Below, one piece after another: positions 21,930 to 30,975 of a stretch of DNA of 44,650 bases. Within the stretch, counting starts at the first letter, position 1. Every line of letters begins with the position of its first letter. Origin of the DNA: Pseudomonadota bacterium (lineage in GTDB: Bacteria > Vulcanimicrobiota > Vulcanimicrobiia > Eremiobacterales > Eremiobacteraceae); the NCBI GenBank assembly GCA_021325335.1, contig JAJPHJ010000109.1, positions 1-44,650 of the forward strand, read 5' to 3'. The notes beneath the pieces were generated by a model that saw only the letters and a list, made by a program, of their open reading frames with translations, searched no databases and was not told the origin of the DNA. The position numbers and the translations under genes are program-made.

Positions 21930-22928
21930 ATGAACCGGTTTGCATCCGCGATCTTCGCCTTCGTGGCGTTCGAGTCGTTGCTCGCCGCGAGCGCGTCGAA
22001 CGCCGACGTGGCCTCGCCGACGCCAGCGCCTGCAGCGGCGAGTGCCGCGCCATTCCAAGAATTCGATATCAAGGTGCCGGCCGCGAATGCGCGCTACATC
22101 ACGCGCGGGCCTGACGGCGCCATGTGGTTCACAGAGAACGACGCCGACGCGATCGGGCGCGTCACGGCGCAAGGCGAGGTCTCGAATTTTCCCGTGCCCA
22201 ATGCAGCCTCGGCTCCAAGCGTCATCACCCAAGGCCCCGACGGTGAGCTATGGTTCACGGAGAGGCTCGGCAATCTCGTGGGGCAGTTGACGACCAAGGG
22301 CGCCTTCAAAGCATATAAGCCGCCGACACCGTTCTCCGCGCCGCTCGGCATCGCATCTGGGCCAGACGGCAACCTGTGGTTCACTGAGTACATCGGGGAC
22401 AAGGTCGCGCAGATGACGCCGGCTGGCAAGATGCTCGAGTTCCCGCTCGGCGCTCAAAGCCGGGCCACGGAGATCGTGGCAGGACCCGACGGCAACTTGT
22501 GGTTCACGGAACAGAGCGGTAACAAGATCGGCCGGCTCACGCCGGCGGGCACCCTCACTGAATTCGCGCTCCTGGGAGACAACAACTATCCAGCGAGTTT
22601 GGTCGACGGACCCGATGGCGCCGTTTGGTTCACCGAAGTCGGCAGCGGGAAGATCGGGCGCATCACAATGGCCGGAGCCATGAAGTCTTTCCTCATACCG
22701 ACGCGCCACAGCGGTCCGGGCGGCATCGCCGTAGGACCTGACGGCAACATCTGGTTCACCGAAACAAACGCGGGCCAGCTCGGCCAAGTGAACGTGTCGA
22801 CCGGGCGCATCCGCGAGCTTGCGTTGCCGAACACGAGCGCCGGTCCCGTCGGAATCGCGCTCGGCCCGGATAACGCTTTGTGGATCGTGGAATCGAACGC
22901 GAACAAAATCGGGCGTTTCGTTCCCTAA
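21930..22928 (+). CDS. Secreted beta-propeller protein of the virginiamycin B lyase-like family
   Basis: About 332 residues: a signal peptide (FASAIFAFVAFESLLAASAS), an Ala/Pro spacer, then seven repeats of the form GPDG..WFTE......IGR.T..G, one per blade. This is the Vgb/SMP-30-like propeller. True streptogramin lyases need catalytic His residues; this protein has a single His in its whole length (in PTRHSGP), so lyase activity is unlikely and a binding or scaffold role outside the cell is more probable. GGGGGA lies 9 bases before the ATG at 21930; the in-frame GTG at 21924 is too close to it. Confidence 0.82.
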   Translation: MNRFASAIFAFVAFESLLAASASNADVASPTPAPAAASAAPFQEFDIKVPAANARYITRGPDGAMWFTENDADAIGRVTAQGEVSNFPVPNAASAPSVITQGPDGELWFTERLGNLVGQLTTKGAFKAYKPPTPFSAPLGIASGPDGNLWFTEYIGDKVAQMTPAGKMLEFPLGAQSRATEIVAGPDGNLWFTEQSGNKIGRLTPAGTLTEFALLGDNNYPASLVDGPDGAVWFTEVGSGKIGRITMAGAMKSFLIPTRHSGPGGIAVGPDGNIWFTETNAGQLGQVNVSTGRIRELALPNTSAGPVGIALGPDNALWIVESNANKIGRFVP

Positions 22929-22931
22929 GAA

Positions 22932-22989
22932 GGGGCGACTTGCCAGTCGCCCCCTACAGCTTGGGGCGACTTGCCAGTCGCCCCGTACA
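22932..22989. repeat. Interspersed palindromic repeat, tandem copies 2 and 3
   Basis: Two copies of GGGGCGACT-TGCC-AGTCGCCCC start at 22932 and 22963, followed by CTACA and GTACA. A third partial unit (GGGCGATTTT) starts at 22995 and runs into the end of the peptidase gene. They lie between convergent genes and can form two hairpins in RNA from either strand. Confidence 0.75.
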
Positions 22990-23004
22990 TCTTCGGGCGA
23001 TTTT

Positions 23005-25005
23005 CTATTTCAGGTAGCGGTCGAGCCAGTCGAGCCAGAGCCGCAGCATGTCCTCGATCCGCACGGGCCCGCTGACCTCGTGCCCCGATTCCGGCCATGC
23101 GATGAACGTGACGGGAACGTGGTTGTCTTTGAGAGCGTGATACATGGCATACGACTGCGTGATCGGCACGCGGACGTCGCCGGTGTTGGAGAGGATAAGC
23201 GTTGGCGTCTTGATGTTCTTCCAGTAACTGATCGAGGACTGCTCGCGGCACGCGGCCATGTTGTCACCGACCCAGGGTGAGCCCTTCCAATACCAGATGT
23301 CCGAGGCGTTGGAATCGGAAAGATCGTAGTCCTCGAGACAATCCGTGTAGGCCGCTCCCAGTACCGCCGCCTTCCAGACTTGGTAGTGGCCGATGAGCCA
23401 CGACGTCATGTATCCACCGTTCGACCATCCGCCGACCGCAATGCGCGAAGTGTCGACGATGCCAAGCTTCTCGACAGCCGCAAGCCCGGCCATGATATCC
23501 TTGCCCGGACCGTCGCCCCCGTCGTTCCACGTCGCGTCCATGTACGCGTTCCCGAGATTGTCACTGCCCCGATAGTTCGGCTGAAAGACCAAGTAGCCGT
23601 GCGCGGACACGAGCCGGATGTAATCGTAGAAATCGGTGTTCGAGCCTTCATTGGGGCCGCCGTGAATGCGCAAGACGAGCGGGTATTTCTTCCCTGCCAC
23701 GTAGCCGGGCGGATACGTGAGCACCCCGTCTTCCAAAAAACCGCCGGGACCCTGCCACGTGATGCCTTCGTTGCGGCCGTAGTCCAGCGCTGCGATGGCG
23801 TGGTTGAAGTCCGTCAAGCGTCGTGGAGCGGCGTCGGCCGAGCTCATGTAGTAGAGTTCGGTGGGCCGAGTCGGTTCGTAGCCGGAAAAAGCGATGGCGC
23901 CGTCCCTGCCGACCGTCGCGTCAATGTTGTTGTCGTTGGACGGGTCCACGTCACCCAGCTCGAGTTTGCGCGGCTGTCCATCAAGAGGTTGCACCCATAA
24001 AGAGGTGCGCGTGCCGTCCGGCGCGCCGATCAAGATCGCCTTGCTGTCGGGCATCCAAAACGCGCCGTTCACGTCGCGATCGAGGTGCGTCATGATGTTT
24101 TGGCCATCGCCGCCTTGCTGTGGCGCGACGAAGACATTCCCTTCGTTCATGTCGTTTTCGTGCAGCGAGAACCAGTACGCGATTTTCGACCCATCGGGCG
24201 AGAACATGGCGTAGTCCTCGAAGCGCTCGTGGCTCGTCAGCTTGCGCACCTGCTTGCTCGCAATGTCGACCACGATGATCGTCGATCGATCGCCGTCACC
24301 GGTGTGCGGCGTCGGTACGCGCGTGAGCGCCATCTCGCGTCCGTCGGGAGACCAAGAGAGCGGCACGCTGATGTCGGGGGTCGCAAGACTCCAGCTCCCG
24401 GAGGTGATGCGCTGCGGCGCACCTCCCGTTGCCGCGATGACCCATAGGTGCAGCGGCATCGGCGCGGCGGTGGTGAGATACGGGTCGTTGCCGACTTCAA
24501 AGTAATCGTGCCCACGATCGATCGCCGCTTCATTGGCCGGCACGTCTTCGGTCGTGAATCCGATCGCCTTGCCGTCGGGTTTCCAGGCGAAGACGTCCAC
24601 GCCGTTGGGCACGTTCGTGAGCCGGTGCGGTTTGCCGCCGTGCAGCGACAGGACGTAGATCTGGTCGTTTTGCGCGTCGGTCGACGCGTCGGGGGCTATG
24701 TAGGCGATGACGCTGCCGTGGGGCGACCATTCGGGGGAACGAACCCCTGGCCGGCTTGTGGTCAAGTTGCGCTGCACGCCGCTCGCGATATCGACGAGCA
24801 CGACTTGAGAATCATCGTCGTTCTTTGCGTAGTCTGGCCTTGTGGCCAAAAACACGATTTGTTTTCCGTCTGGAGAGATGAGCGGATTCGACACTTCGAC
24901 AATGTTTCGGACGTCACTGATCTGAATGGTCCGAGCGACGGCGAAGCTGGGGGCGATCGTCGCCAGCGCGACGGCGAACAACGCGATTTTGTTTTGGTTC
25001 CGCAT
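23005..25005 (-). CDS. S9-family prolyl oligopeptidase/acyl-peptidase, secreted
   Basis: 666 residues from the ATG at 25005, where a signal peptide begins (KIALFAVALATIAPSFAVA). Residues 30-400 form a WD40-like propeller with several PDGK/SPDG repeats (LISPDGKQIVFLATR, WSPDGREMALTR, FSPDGSKIAYWF). The C-terminal alpha/beta hydrolase has the nucleophile in VGGWSNGGYMTSW (GxSxGG), the Asp in SNTGDVRVP and the His in WPESGHEVSG. The enzyme should cut small peptides outside the cytoplasm. A long upstream frame is not needed. The start is 50 bases from the divergent PhzF-like gene. Confidence 0.9.
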   Translation of the reverse strand: MRNQNKIALFAVALATIAPSFAVARTIQISDVRNIVEVSNPLISPDGKQIVFLATRPDYAKNDDDSQVVLVDIASGVQRNLTTSRPGVRSPEWSPHGSVIAYIAPDASTDAQNDQIYVLSLHGGKPHRLTNVPNGVDVFAWKPDGKAIGFTTEDVPANEAAIDRGHDYFEVGNDPYLTTAAPMPLHLWVIAATGGAPQRITSGSWSLATPDISVPLSWSPDGREMALTRVPTPHTGDGDRSTIIVVDIASKQVRKLTSHERFEDYAMFSPDGSKIAYWFSLHENDMNEGNVFVAPQQGGDGQNIMTHLDRDVNGAFWMPDSKAILIGAPDGTRTSLWVQPLDGQPRKLELGDVDPSNDNNIDATVGRDGAIAFSGYEPTRPTELYYMSSADAAPRRLTDFNHAIAALDYGRNEGITWQGPGGFLEDGVLTYPPGYVAGKKYPLVLRIHGGPNEGSNTDFYDYIRLVSAHGYLVFQPNYRGSDNLGNAYMDATWNDGGDGPGKDIMAGLAAVEKLGIVDTSRIAVGGWSNGGYMTSWLIGHYQVWKAAVLGAAYTDCLEDYDLSDSNASDIWYWKGSPWVGDNMAACREQSSISYWKNIKTPTLILSNTGDVRVPITQSYAMYHALKDNHVPVTFIAWPESGHEVSGPVRIEDMLRLWLDWLDRYLK

Positions 25006-25054
25006 GACCCAGTCGCTACCGGAAAGAAAGCTTTCCTCCTGCAAGCTTGAGAGC

Positions 25055-25951
25055 ATGGAATATCGGTTCGAACAAGTCGACGTCTTCACGCGCACCCGTT
25101 TCGCAGGTAATCCGCTCGCGGTTTTTACCGATGGGCGGGGACTCTCGGACGGCGACATGCAGCACATCGCGCGAGAAATGAATCTGTCCGAGACGACGTT
25201 TGTGACCCCATCAGAGCGTGCCGACTGCGTCGCGCGCTACCGGATCTTCACGCCGGACTGGGAGATGCCGTTCGCAGGGCACCCCACGGTCGGCACCGCG
25301 TACGTCTTGGCGCGCGCAGGCCTGGCGCCGCCCGGTACGACCGCTTTCAACCTTGAAGCCAACGTGGGGCCCGTGCCCATCCGCCTGGAGGGAGATCCTC
25401 GCAACCCCGACGCGCTCTTCTTCAATTCGCCGCGCGTCGAGTTCGGCGTTCGCTTCGAAGACCGCGCCGGCATCGCGGCGGCGCTGTCCATATCGCCGGC
25501 GGACCTGCTCGCGCAAGCGCCTGTCGAAGAGGCCGGATGTCCGGTGCAGTATGCATACGTCGGCCTTGGGTCACCCGCCGTCGTCGACGCCGTTGCGGTC
25601 AACCCGCAGGCCTTCCTCGCCGCGCTCGGCAAGCCGAAAATCGAAGGCGTTTACGTCTTCGCGTTGCGTCCGCAGGAGCCGCGCGTGTATGCGCGCTTTT
25701 TGGTGTTCAGCGGCGCCGGTATGTGGGAAGATCCGGCAACCGGTTCGGCCGCGTGCCCCCTCGCCGCGTACCTCGTGCGTCACCGGCTGCTCGAAGACGC
25801 GCCGCCGATCGCCGTCGTCATCGAACAGGGCACCCGCATGGGCCGGCAGTCGTTCTTGCATGCTACGGTGATGCACCGCCACGGCGACATCGACAGCATC
25901 GAGATCGGCGGCAGCGCGGTATTCGTGCTCTCAGGCACCCTCGAGATGTAG
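25055..25951 (+). CDS. PhzF-family isomerase/epimerase-like protein
   Basis: 298 residues of the diaminopimelate-epimerase-like PhzF fold. Landmarks: [20 protein letters not shown] at the start, MNLSETTFV with the catalytic Glu typical of Phz[22 protein letters not shown] and, in the second half, [17 protein letters not shown]. PhzF isomerises an intermediate in phenazine synthesis, but most homologues, like this one with no phenazine genes nearby, have no known substrate. Translation starts at ATG 25055. The next gene on the strand begins about 40 bases later and may share the transcript. Confidence 0.92.
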   Translation: MEYRFEQVDVFTRTRFAGNPLAVFTDGRGLSDGDMQHIAREMNLSETTFVTPSERADCVARYRIFTPDWEMPFAGHPTVGTAYVLARAGLAPPGTTAFNLEANVGPVPIRLEGDPRNPDALFFNSPRVEFGVRFEDRAGIAAALSISPADLLAQAPVEEAGCPVQYAYVGLGSPAVVDAVAVNPQAFLAALGKPKIEGVYVFALRPQEPRVYARFLVFSGAGMWEDPATGSAACPLAAYLVRHRLLEDAPPIAVVIEQGTRMGRQSFLHATVMHRHGDIDSIEIGGSAVFVLSGTLEM

Positions 25952-25989
25952 CGACCGGCGCTCGGTCTTGCTCTTGAAAGGAGATGGCG

Positions 25990-26637
25990 GTGATCCACCT
26001 CACCTACTACCTCGATGTCATGTCATCGTGGTGCTTTTATTGCGAGCCGAACCTTGACCGGCTTCGCAAGCACGCGGGCGAGCGGCTCGCCTACGAATGG
26101 CGTATCGCGATGGTGACGGAAGCAGGTCCGAAGGGCTTCACCCGCACGCAGATGGAGTGGTTCTACAAGCGCTCCGGATCGATCTCGGGGATCCACCTCA
26201 ACGCCGCCTGGAACCAGGGCGAGCACGACACGCTGCAGCCCAACCTCGCGGCCGAGGCGGCCCGGGAACTTGGCTGCGCCGATGACCGGGTGCGCAGAGC
26301 GCTCGCGCACGCCGCGCTCATCGACGGTGTGCCGATCTATCACAAGAGCGAAGCGGTATCGATCGCTGCTGCCGCGAGCGGGCTTTCCGACGAGCGGCTC
26401 TTCAAAGCGATGGACGATCCCAAAATCGAAGCGCGCATCCGCGCGAGCGGATCTGAATTCGCGGCCTTACGAATCGACCAGCGACCGGCGTTCCTCGTGC
26501 GCAGCGACATCGGCGACGCTGCGGTCTTCTCCGGCATCTGGCGACTCGAGCCGCTTGAGGCTTTGGTCGATTCGATGATCGCCGACGAGAAGAAATACGA
26601 GGAGTTCGCAGCGTCGAACCCACCGTTTCCGGCGTGA
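25990..26637 (+). CDS. DsbA-family thioredoxin-fold protein
   Basis: About 215 residues with the DsbA/2-hydroxychromene-isomerase fold. The start YYLDVMSSWCFYCEPNLDRL holds a CxxC (CFYC) in the usual place after the first strand, and a helical insert follows (AEAARELGCADDRVRRALAHA). QRPAFLVRSDIGD with its cis-Pro comes before the last strand. There is no signal peptide, so it works in the cytoplasm. AAAGGAG touches the ATG at 25984 with no spacer but sits six bases before GTG 25990, which I therefore take as the start. The partner is unknown; it may be co-transcribed with the PhzF-like gene. Confidence 0.85.
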   Translation: MIHLTYYLDVMSSWCFYCEPNLDRLRKHAGERLAYEWRIAMVTEAGPKGFTRTQMEWFYKRSGSISGIHLNAAWNQGEHDTLQPNLAAEAARELGCADDRVRRALAHAALIDGVPIYHKSEAVSIAAAASGLSDERLFKAMDDPKIEARIRASGSEFAALRIDQRPAFLVRSDIGDAAVFSGIWRLEPLEALVDSMIADEKKYEEFAASNPPFPA

Positions 26638-26643
26638 AGAGCG

Positions 26644-28875
26644 CTACGTGCCTTCCCCGCTGCCGAAGCGCAGCAGGTACTTGACGATGAAGCGGTCGAG
26701 CGAGACGCTGGCGGCCGGCGTGCCGTAGTTGACGAAGAGCTCGCTGCCGCTTCGGAACTTCTCGTGGAAGCCGGCCGCGAAGTTCAAGCCTGGCGCGGCG
26801 AAGCCGCCTTGGCCGTTGATGGAGCGCAGGGCGAGAGTAACGTTCGTGTCCGGCCCGATGGATTCTCCCAACGCCACGCTTCGCAAGATCTGCCCGTCCA
26901 CCCCGATGAGCGCCGAACGCTCGTGGGTACCGGCGTAGATGAGCGAGAGATTCAAATGCGTGCCGATCGGCCGCGTCGTGGAAGCGTTGAACTGCTGCAG
27001 GTAAAACGTCGAGAACGGTCCTTCGCCGTAGAAGAAATCGATCGGTGACGGCGTGCCGTCGCGATAGCCGAGCGTGAAAGACGACTGGTTGAAGGGGAGC
27101 ATGACGCCGCCGGTCAGCACGGGGTCGTCGAGCGAACTCGTCTGCTGCGTCAAATTCAGATGGAACAAGTTGTTGGTGAAGATGTCCGTCGTGCCGAAAA
27201 AGTCCGCCTCTTTAGGATTGCCCATGTGGTTTAGAAAACGGTCCGCCGTGAAAAAGCCCGTCCAGTTCTTGATGCCGGGATACGAAGCCGTGAAATCGGT
27301 GAACCCTTGCAGCCCGCGGATGTCGTTGACCGCGGTGAATCCGTCGAGGGGATCGTAGCCGGGGCTGATGTCCAAGTAACCGACGTTCCACTCGTAGTTG
27401 GGCTTGTGGACATCGACGAAGCCGGAGCGAGCGAACGCAAACCCGTCTCCCGGATTCGTCGAGAGGTTCATCTGCTCCAGCCCCTGGTCGTAACCCCACA
27501 CGAAGCCCGTCGCGAGGTTGCGCCCGGCGATGCCGGTCTCCACCGTGCTGTCGTTGCCGATGTCGTGATGAGCGAACACGCCATTGACCCAGTACAAAAA
27601 CGTCCGGTTCGACGTGATGTGTTTGTAGCCGAAGGCCTGATCGTCCAAGATGTCCGTGGGCACGGTGCTGCGCACTGAGAGCAGGCCGAAGGACTGATTG
27701 CCGAACGTCCCTTCGACCTTGAGGCCGCGGTCGAACGGTCCGATGCTCGGCGAGTAGAAGATCTCATCTGGCGGCTGGATATCGTTGCCGGGCGCGAACG
27801 ACTGATTGGTGAAGTATTGCGAACCTTGCGCGAAAAACGGCCGATATTCGTTGAGGTTGCGCGGGAATTCTTGCGGCACGATCGTCTGCTGGTCGACTTC
27901 CACGTTTGAGAAGTCGGGGTTGAGCGTGCCCACCGCCGCAATCGTGCTCGTGAGCGGGTAGACGAGGTCCAGCCCGTAGTTCCGCACTGATTGCGTCGCG
28001 AACGTATTGTTCGCTTGTTGGAAGACGTTGCGGTCCTTGCCGAAGCTCTCAAGCCCGTAGATCGCTGCTCGCGGCTTCGGTCGGGTGGATGTGGACGCGA
28101 TGTCGAGGCCCTGCAGCGTCGGCCAGTAGCGCGCGTCGGTGAGCGGCGGCCAGTTGGGCGGCTGTCCGTCTTGCATGAGCCCGTCGTACGCCCAGGTGTA
28201 GTGCTCGCCCACGCCGGCGACGATGCGGATGAAGTTGATGCGCCAGGCTTTGTCCTTCCCACCCGCGGCCCGCAGGTCTTTGAGCGGTATCGTGAGCATC
28301 GCGGCCCAGTTCGAGCCGTCCACGGCGGCTTGCGCGCGCCACGGTGGATCGTAGCGTGACGATTCGCTGGATTGTTGGTAGCGTACGCCGCGCGGCGTGG
28401 CCTCGAAGAAATACGTCTCCTGCCCCGCGCTCGTATCGATCCCGATGCCGACGGCGTCGTCTTGACCAAACCCGATCTGATTGGTCGTTTGCGCCGCATG
28501 GATTGCGACCCCGGCTTGTTCCGCGCGGAACGCGACGTAGAGATTTTGATCGTCGTAGAGCAGATACGCTGTGGTCTGGAGCGCGGCCGGACGGCGCGTC
28601 GTCAGGTCGAAGAACGACGTGGCCTTGACCGCTTTGGCCCAGGCTGGGTCCGAGAGAGCGGGATCGAACGTGGGCGCGCCCGTCACCCGCGCCGCGGGAA
28701 AGGTCTGGTTGCGGTCGACGGCGGCCTCGACCGGCGCAAGCAAGGCCGCGAGCGCCGTTGCGAAGAGCGCGCCGCCGCTGCACCATGCGCTGAGTCGGAG
28801 CGAGAGATTTGCCTGGGCTGCTCGTGCATGCGCCATCTGCACGAGCATACACGCGGGGAACCGAAAAGGTTTCAT
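26644..28875 (-). CDS. DUF5916-like outer-membrane protein with N-terminal CBM9-like domain
   Basis: 743 residues. After an N-terminal signal (GGALFATALAALLAPVEAA) comes a CBM9-type beta-sandwich: ARVTGAPTFDPALSDPAW, LLYDDQNLYVAFRAEQ, GIGIDTSAGQETYFFEATPRG and WRINFIRIV. The large C-terminal part (NYGLDLVYPLTSTIAAVGT, FSNVEVDQQ, NLNEYRPFFAQGSQYF) matches the DUF5916 family and consists of alternating polar/hydrophobic strands ending in KYLLRFGSG, compatible with an outer-membrane beta-barrel. The function is not established; such proteins often sit near extracellular peptidases. The start could be the ATG at 28875 or 28836. Confidence 0.82.
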   Translation of the reverse strand: MKPFRFPACMLVQMAHARAAQANLSLRLSAWCSGGALFATALAALLAPVEAAVDRNQTFPAARVTGAPTFDPALSDPAWAKAVKATSFFDLTTRRPAALQTTAYLLYDDQNLYVAFRAEQAGVAIHAAQTTNQIGFGQDDAVGIGIDTSAGQETYFFEATPRGVRYQQSSESSRYDPPWRAQAAVDGSNWAAMLTIPLKDLRAAGGKDKAWRINFIRIVAGVGEHYTWAYDGLMQDGQPPNWPPLTDARYWPTLQGLDIASTSTRPKPRAAIYGLESFGKDRNVFQQANNTFATQSVRNYGLDLVYPLTSTIAAVGTLNPDFSNVEVDQQTIVPQEFPRNLNEYRPFFAQGSQYFTNQSFAPGNDIQPPDEIFYSPSIGPFDRGLKVEGTFGNQSFGLLSVRSTVPTDILDDQAFGYKHITSNRTFLYWVNGVFAHHDIGNDSTVETGIAGRNLATGFVWGYDQGLEQMNLSTNPGDGFAFARSGFVDVHKPNYEWNVGYLDISPGYDPLDGFTAVNDIRGLQGFTDFTASYPGIKNWTGFFTADRFLNHMGNPKEADFFGTTDIFTNNLFHLNLTQQTSSLDDPVLTGGVMLPFNQSSFTLGYRDGTPSPIDFFYGEGPFSTFYLQQFNASTTRPIGTHLNLSLIYAGTHERSALIGVDGQILRSVALGESIGPDTNVTLALRSINGQGGFAAPGLNFAAGFHEKFRSGSELFVNYGTPAASVSLDRFIVKYLLRFGSGEGT

Positions 28876-28919
28876 CGGTGCGGTTTTCGAGCGGGCCTAT
28901 CGCCGCCCTCTCCAAGCGT

Positions 28920-28936
28920 CATTTTCGATGAAAATG
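28920..28936. promoter_or_regulatory. Inverted repeat upstream of the DUF5916-like gene
   Basis: CATTTTC-GAT-GAAAATG, a perfect 7-bp dyad about 45 bases upstream of the start at 28875, in an otherwise gene-free stretch of 158 bases. It is AT-rich compared with its surroundings and could be an operator. The preceding CGCCCTCTCCAAGCG resembles the sequence that flanks repeat copy 5 near 30960. Confidence 0.35.
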
Positions 28937-29012
28937 GCGGTTTTGGTCCTCACTGCCTTTCAGGCCGCGCGGATATCGTGGGCTGGACAGGGCCCGACGA
29001 GGAGAACGCTAA

Positions 29013-29038
29013 GGGCGATTTTCCAATCGCCCACTACA
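29013..29038. repeat. Interspersed palindromic repeat, copy 4
   Basis: GGGCGATT-TTCC-AATCGCCC followed by ACTACA. The arms differ from copies 2 and 3 (ATT in place of ACT) but in a compensating way, so the hairpin is kept. It overlaps the stop codon region of the minus-strand secreted protein. Confidence 0.65.
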
Positions 29039-30929
29039 TGTGGTTCCAGGCGTCTTCGTACAGGAAGTTCTGCGGATCGACCGGGTGGTTGAGGGAAAAC
29101 TTGTTCACTCCCGTCCCATCGACCACCCAGGCCCGCACTTGGATTGTCGGGCCGAGCATGCCCGTGATGCAGAGCCGATTTTCGAGTTCGGCGCCGCTCA
29201 ACCAGTTGGGCTGGTTGGGGTGAACCGCGAGCGTCTGCACAAGTTCCGGGCAAAACGCGGAAACCCCTGAATAATCGATCACTGCTGTGACCTGATGCTT
29301 CACATAGAGCTGGATGATGTTGCTGGACGTGGCGTAAGTGTAGTGCGCGTAGATGACCACCTGGCCGGGCACTGGGTTTCCGGGGAGCGAATAGCCGACG
29401 GAACCGTCATCCACGGAGCCCGTGCCGCGCTCGGGCCAACCGAGAGGCGCCATGCTCACGTACGGACGCAAGAGCAGACAGACCACTCCGTTTCCCTTCC
29501 CACGGCCAACCGTCAAACTCGTCGACGAGGCTGTCAGCATGGTGCCTTGCTGCACGCCGAAAACATTGCCCGGCGGATCGCACGGGGTGGACGTGTCGAA
29601 GTCGTTGCCGTTGTTTTGGTCCGAGCCATTGGAATTTTGATTGGAACCATTTCCTCCGCCTCCGCCGCCGGAGTTGTCGCCGTTGTTGTTCCCGCCGTTG
29701 TTCCCGCCGTTGTTCCCGCCGTTGTTCCCGCCGTTGTTCCCGCCGTTATTGTTTCCGTTGTTGTTCCCGCCCGGATTTCCGCCGCCGTTAGCGCCATTGG
29801 GAGGGGGATTACCGCCATCCGGGCCGCCGCCCGATTGGTTCGGGTCTGGCGCGTTGTTTGGCTCCGGAGTCCATGATAGCGGCTGCGTGGGACCGTTGAA
29901 AAAACCACCCCAGTTCGTGAACGGAAACGGCAAATCGAACGCGACCTTTTTCGCGCCGATTCCGCGCAGCTGCTCGGACGCGACGTCGAAACTCTTCGTA
30001 GCCGCCTGAGCGGTCACGCGGACCTGCACGACGCCCTGCGTCAATAGCGTGCCTTTGGTACGCAGCCTTGCGTACACGCCTGGTGCGATGACGCTCCACG
30101 GAGTGTCGGCGATGGGGTTCGGGGCGCGACCTTCCCCTAACCGGCTGAACTGCGCGACGAGCGCATTGAAGTTGTTGCCGTCGCTGATGATGGTATCGCG
30201 GGCCTGACGGATCTGCGCGAGCGTCGTGCCGATGGGACCGAGTTGCCCCAGCGCGCTTTCAAAACTCGGGGCTCCCGGAACTTTGGACGCAATCGAATTC
30301 CATTCGTCACGCGCGCGATCGTAGAAATCGCCTTGCAGCCGGGACTTATAGTCGGGCAGGAGCACATCCACGATCTGCTTCGAGCCGCTACCCATCTCTT
30401 GATAGTCCATGCCGGCTTGCAGCGACCACGACAGCACCTGCACCTGCGGCGGGCTGAAGCGCGAACTGAAGGCTCTGTAGTTGAGAGCCACGGCGATGTC
30501 CGACCAGGCGCCTTTGATGGGCGCGAGGAGAAATTTGTTGCGCCACGGGCCTTGATTGAAATGCCCCATGCAATACGTGACGACCGTGACGTTATAGTCT
30601 CCGGCCGGCATGCGGATGATGCCATTGGGAACGGCCGTGAAAAGCTTCCGTGTCGCAGCGAAACTCGCCGGCCGAAAGGCGCCGCCGGGCAAGTCTCTCA
30701 CGGTCGGCAAGACGTCGTTGCCGCTGATGTACACCGGGCGATTGGCATTGAACCACACCCCGAACTGCTTGAGGAGCTCGTTCGAAACGATGCCCTTCGC
30801 GGCTTGGTTCGCGGAGGGCACGGACGGAACGCCTGGCAGGGAAGGCAGCCCTAAACCCTTTTCGCCGGCCGCAAGCATCAAGAGCGCGGCGGTCGCCGCG
30901 GCGATGATCCGAAGATACGGTGATCTCAT
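29034..30929 (-). CDS. Large secreted protein with Asn/Gly repeat linker, unknown
   Basis: 631 residues from the ATG at 30929, with a signal peptide (RIIAAATAALLMLAAG). Residues 30-370 form an unrecognised globular domain (QFGVWFNANRPVYISGNDVL, GDYNVTVVTYCMGHFNQG, LSWSLQAGMDYQEMGSGSK). Then comes a low-complexity linker of repeated GGNN units and Ser/Asn-rich sequence (about 390-470), followed by a C-terminal beta-rich domain with FDTSTPCDPPGNVFG and several Cys. The linker looks like a flexible spacer between two extracellular domains. It lies in a row of secreted-protein genes on the same strand. I cannot assign a function. Confidence 0.75.
   Translation of the reverse strand: MRSPYLRIIAAATAALLMLAAGEKGLGLPSLPGVPSVPSANQAAKGIVSNELLKQFGVWFNANRPVYISGNDVLPTVRDLPGGAFRPASFAATRKLFTAVPNGIIRMPAGDYNVTVVTYCMGHFNQGPWRNKFLLAPIKGAWSDIAVALNYRAFSSRFSPPQVQVLSWSLQAGMDYQEMGSGSKQIVDVLLPDYKSRLQGDFYDRARDEWNSIASKVPGAPSFESALGQLGPIGTTLAQIRQARDTIISDGNNFNALVAQFSRLGEGRAPNPIADTPWSVIAPGVYARLRTKGTLLTQGVVQVRVTAQAATKSFDVASEQLRGIGAKKVAFDLPFPFTNWGGFFNGPTQPLSWTPEPNNAPDPNQSGGGPDGGNPPPNGANGGGNPGGNNNGNNNGGNNGGNNGGNNGGNNGGNNNGDNSGGGGGGNGSNQNSNGSDQNNGNDFDTSTPCDPPGNVFGVQQGTMLTASSTSLTVGRGKGNGVVCLLLRPYVSMAPLGWPERGTGSVDDGSVGYSLPGNPVPGQVVIYAHYTYATSSNIIQLYVKHQVTAVIDYSGVSAFCPELVQTLAVHPNQPNWLSGAELENRLCITGMLGPTIQVRAWVVDGTGVNKFSLNHPVDPQNFLYEDAWNHM
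29681..29772. repeat. 12-bp tandem repeat encoding the GGNN linker
   Basis: About seven units related to CCGTTGTTCCCG occur head to tail, with drift at both ends. Each encodes Gly-Gly-Asn-Asn on the minus strand. It is inside the preceding coding region, and copy number is expected to vary between strains. Confidence 0.85.
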
Positions 30930-30941
30930 CTGGGCCCTCCG

Positions 30942-30964
30942 GGGGCGGCGTGCCCAGCCGCCCC
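30942..30964. repeat. Interspersed palindromic repeat, copy 5
   Basis: GGGGCGGC-7-GCCGCCCC lies in the 46-base gap between two minus-strand genes, just upstream of the start of the large secreted protein. It shares the GGGGCG/CGCCCC ends but is followed by TCCAAG and not CTACA, so it is the least typical copy. Confidence 0.5.
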
Positions 30965-30975
30965 TCCAAGCGTTT

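Noticed and set aside
22932-22989. tRNA-like or riboswitch structure in the tandem palindromes
   Set aside because: They are simple perfect hairpins without a conserved core, and they recur elsewhere as an interspersed repeat.
29681-29772. CRISPR array at the regular 12-base repeats
   Set aside because: There are no spacers: the units are directly adjacent and encode GGNN in a coding region.
29641-30009. Pro-rich frame with repeated PPLFPPLFPPL on the plus strand
   Set aside because: It is the antisense of the GGNN tandem repeat in the secreted-protein gene, which has a signal peptide and domains on both sides of the repeat.
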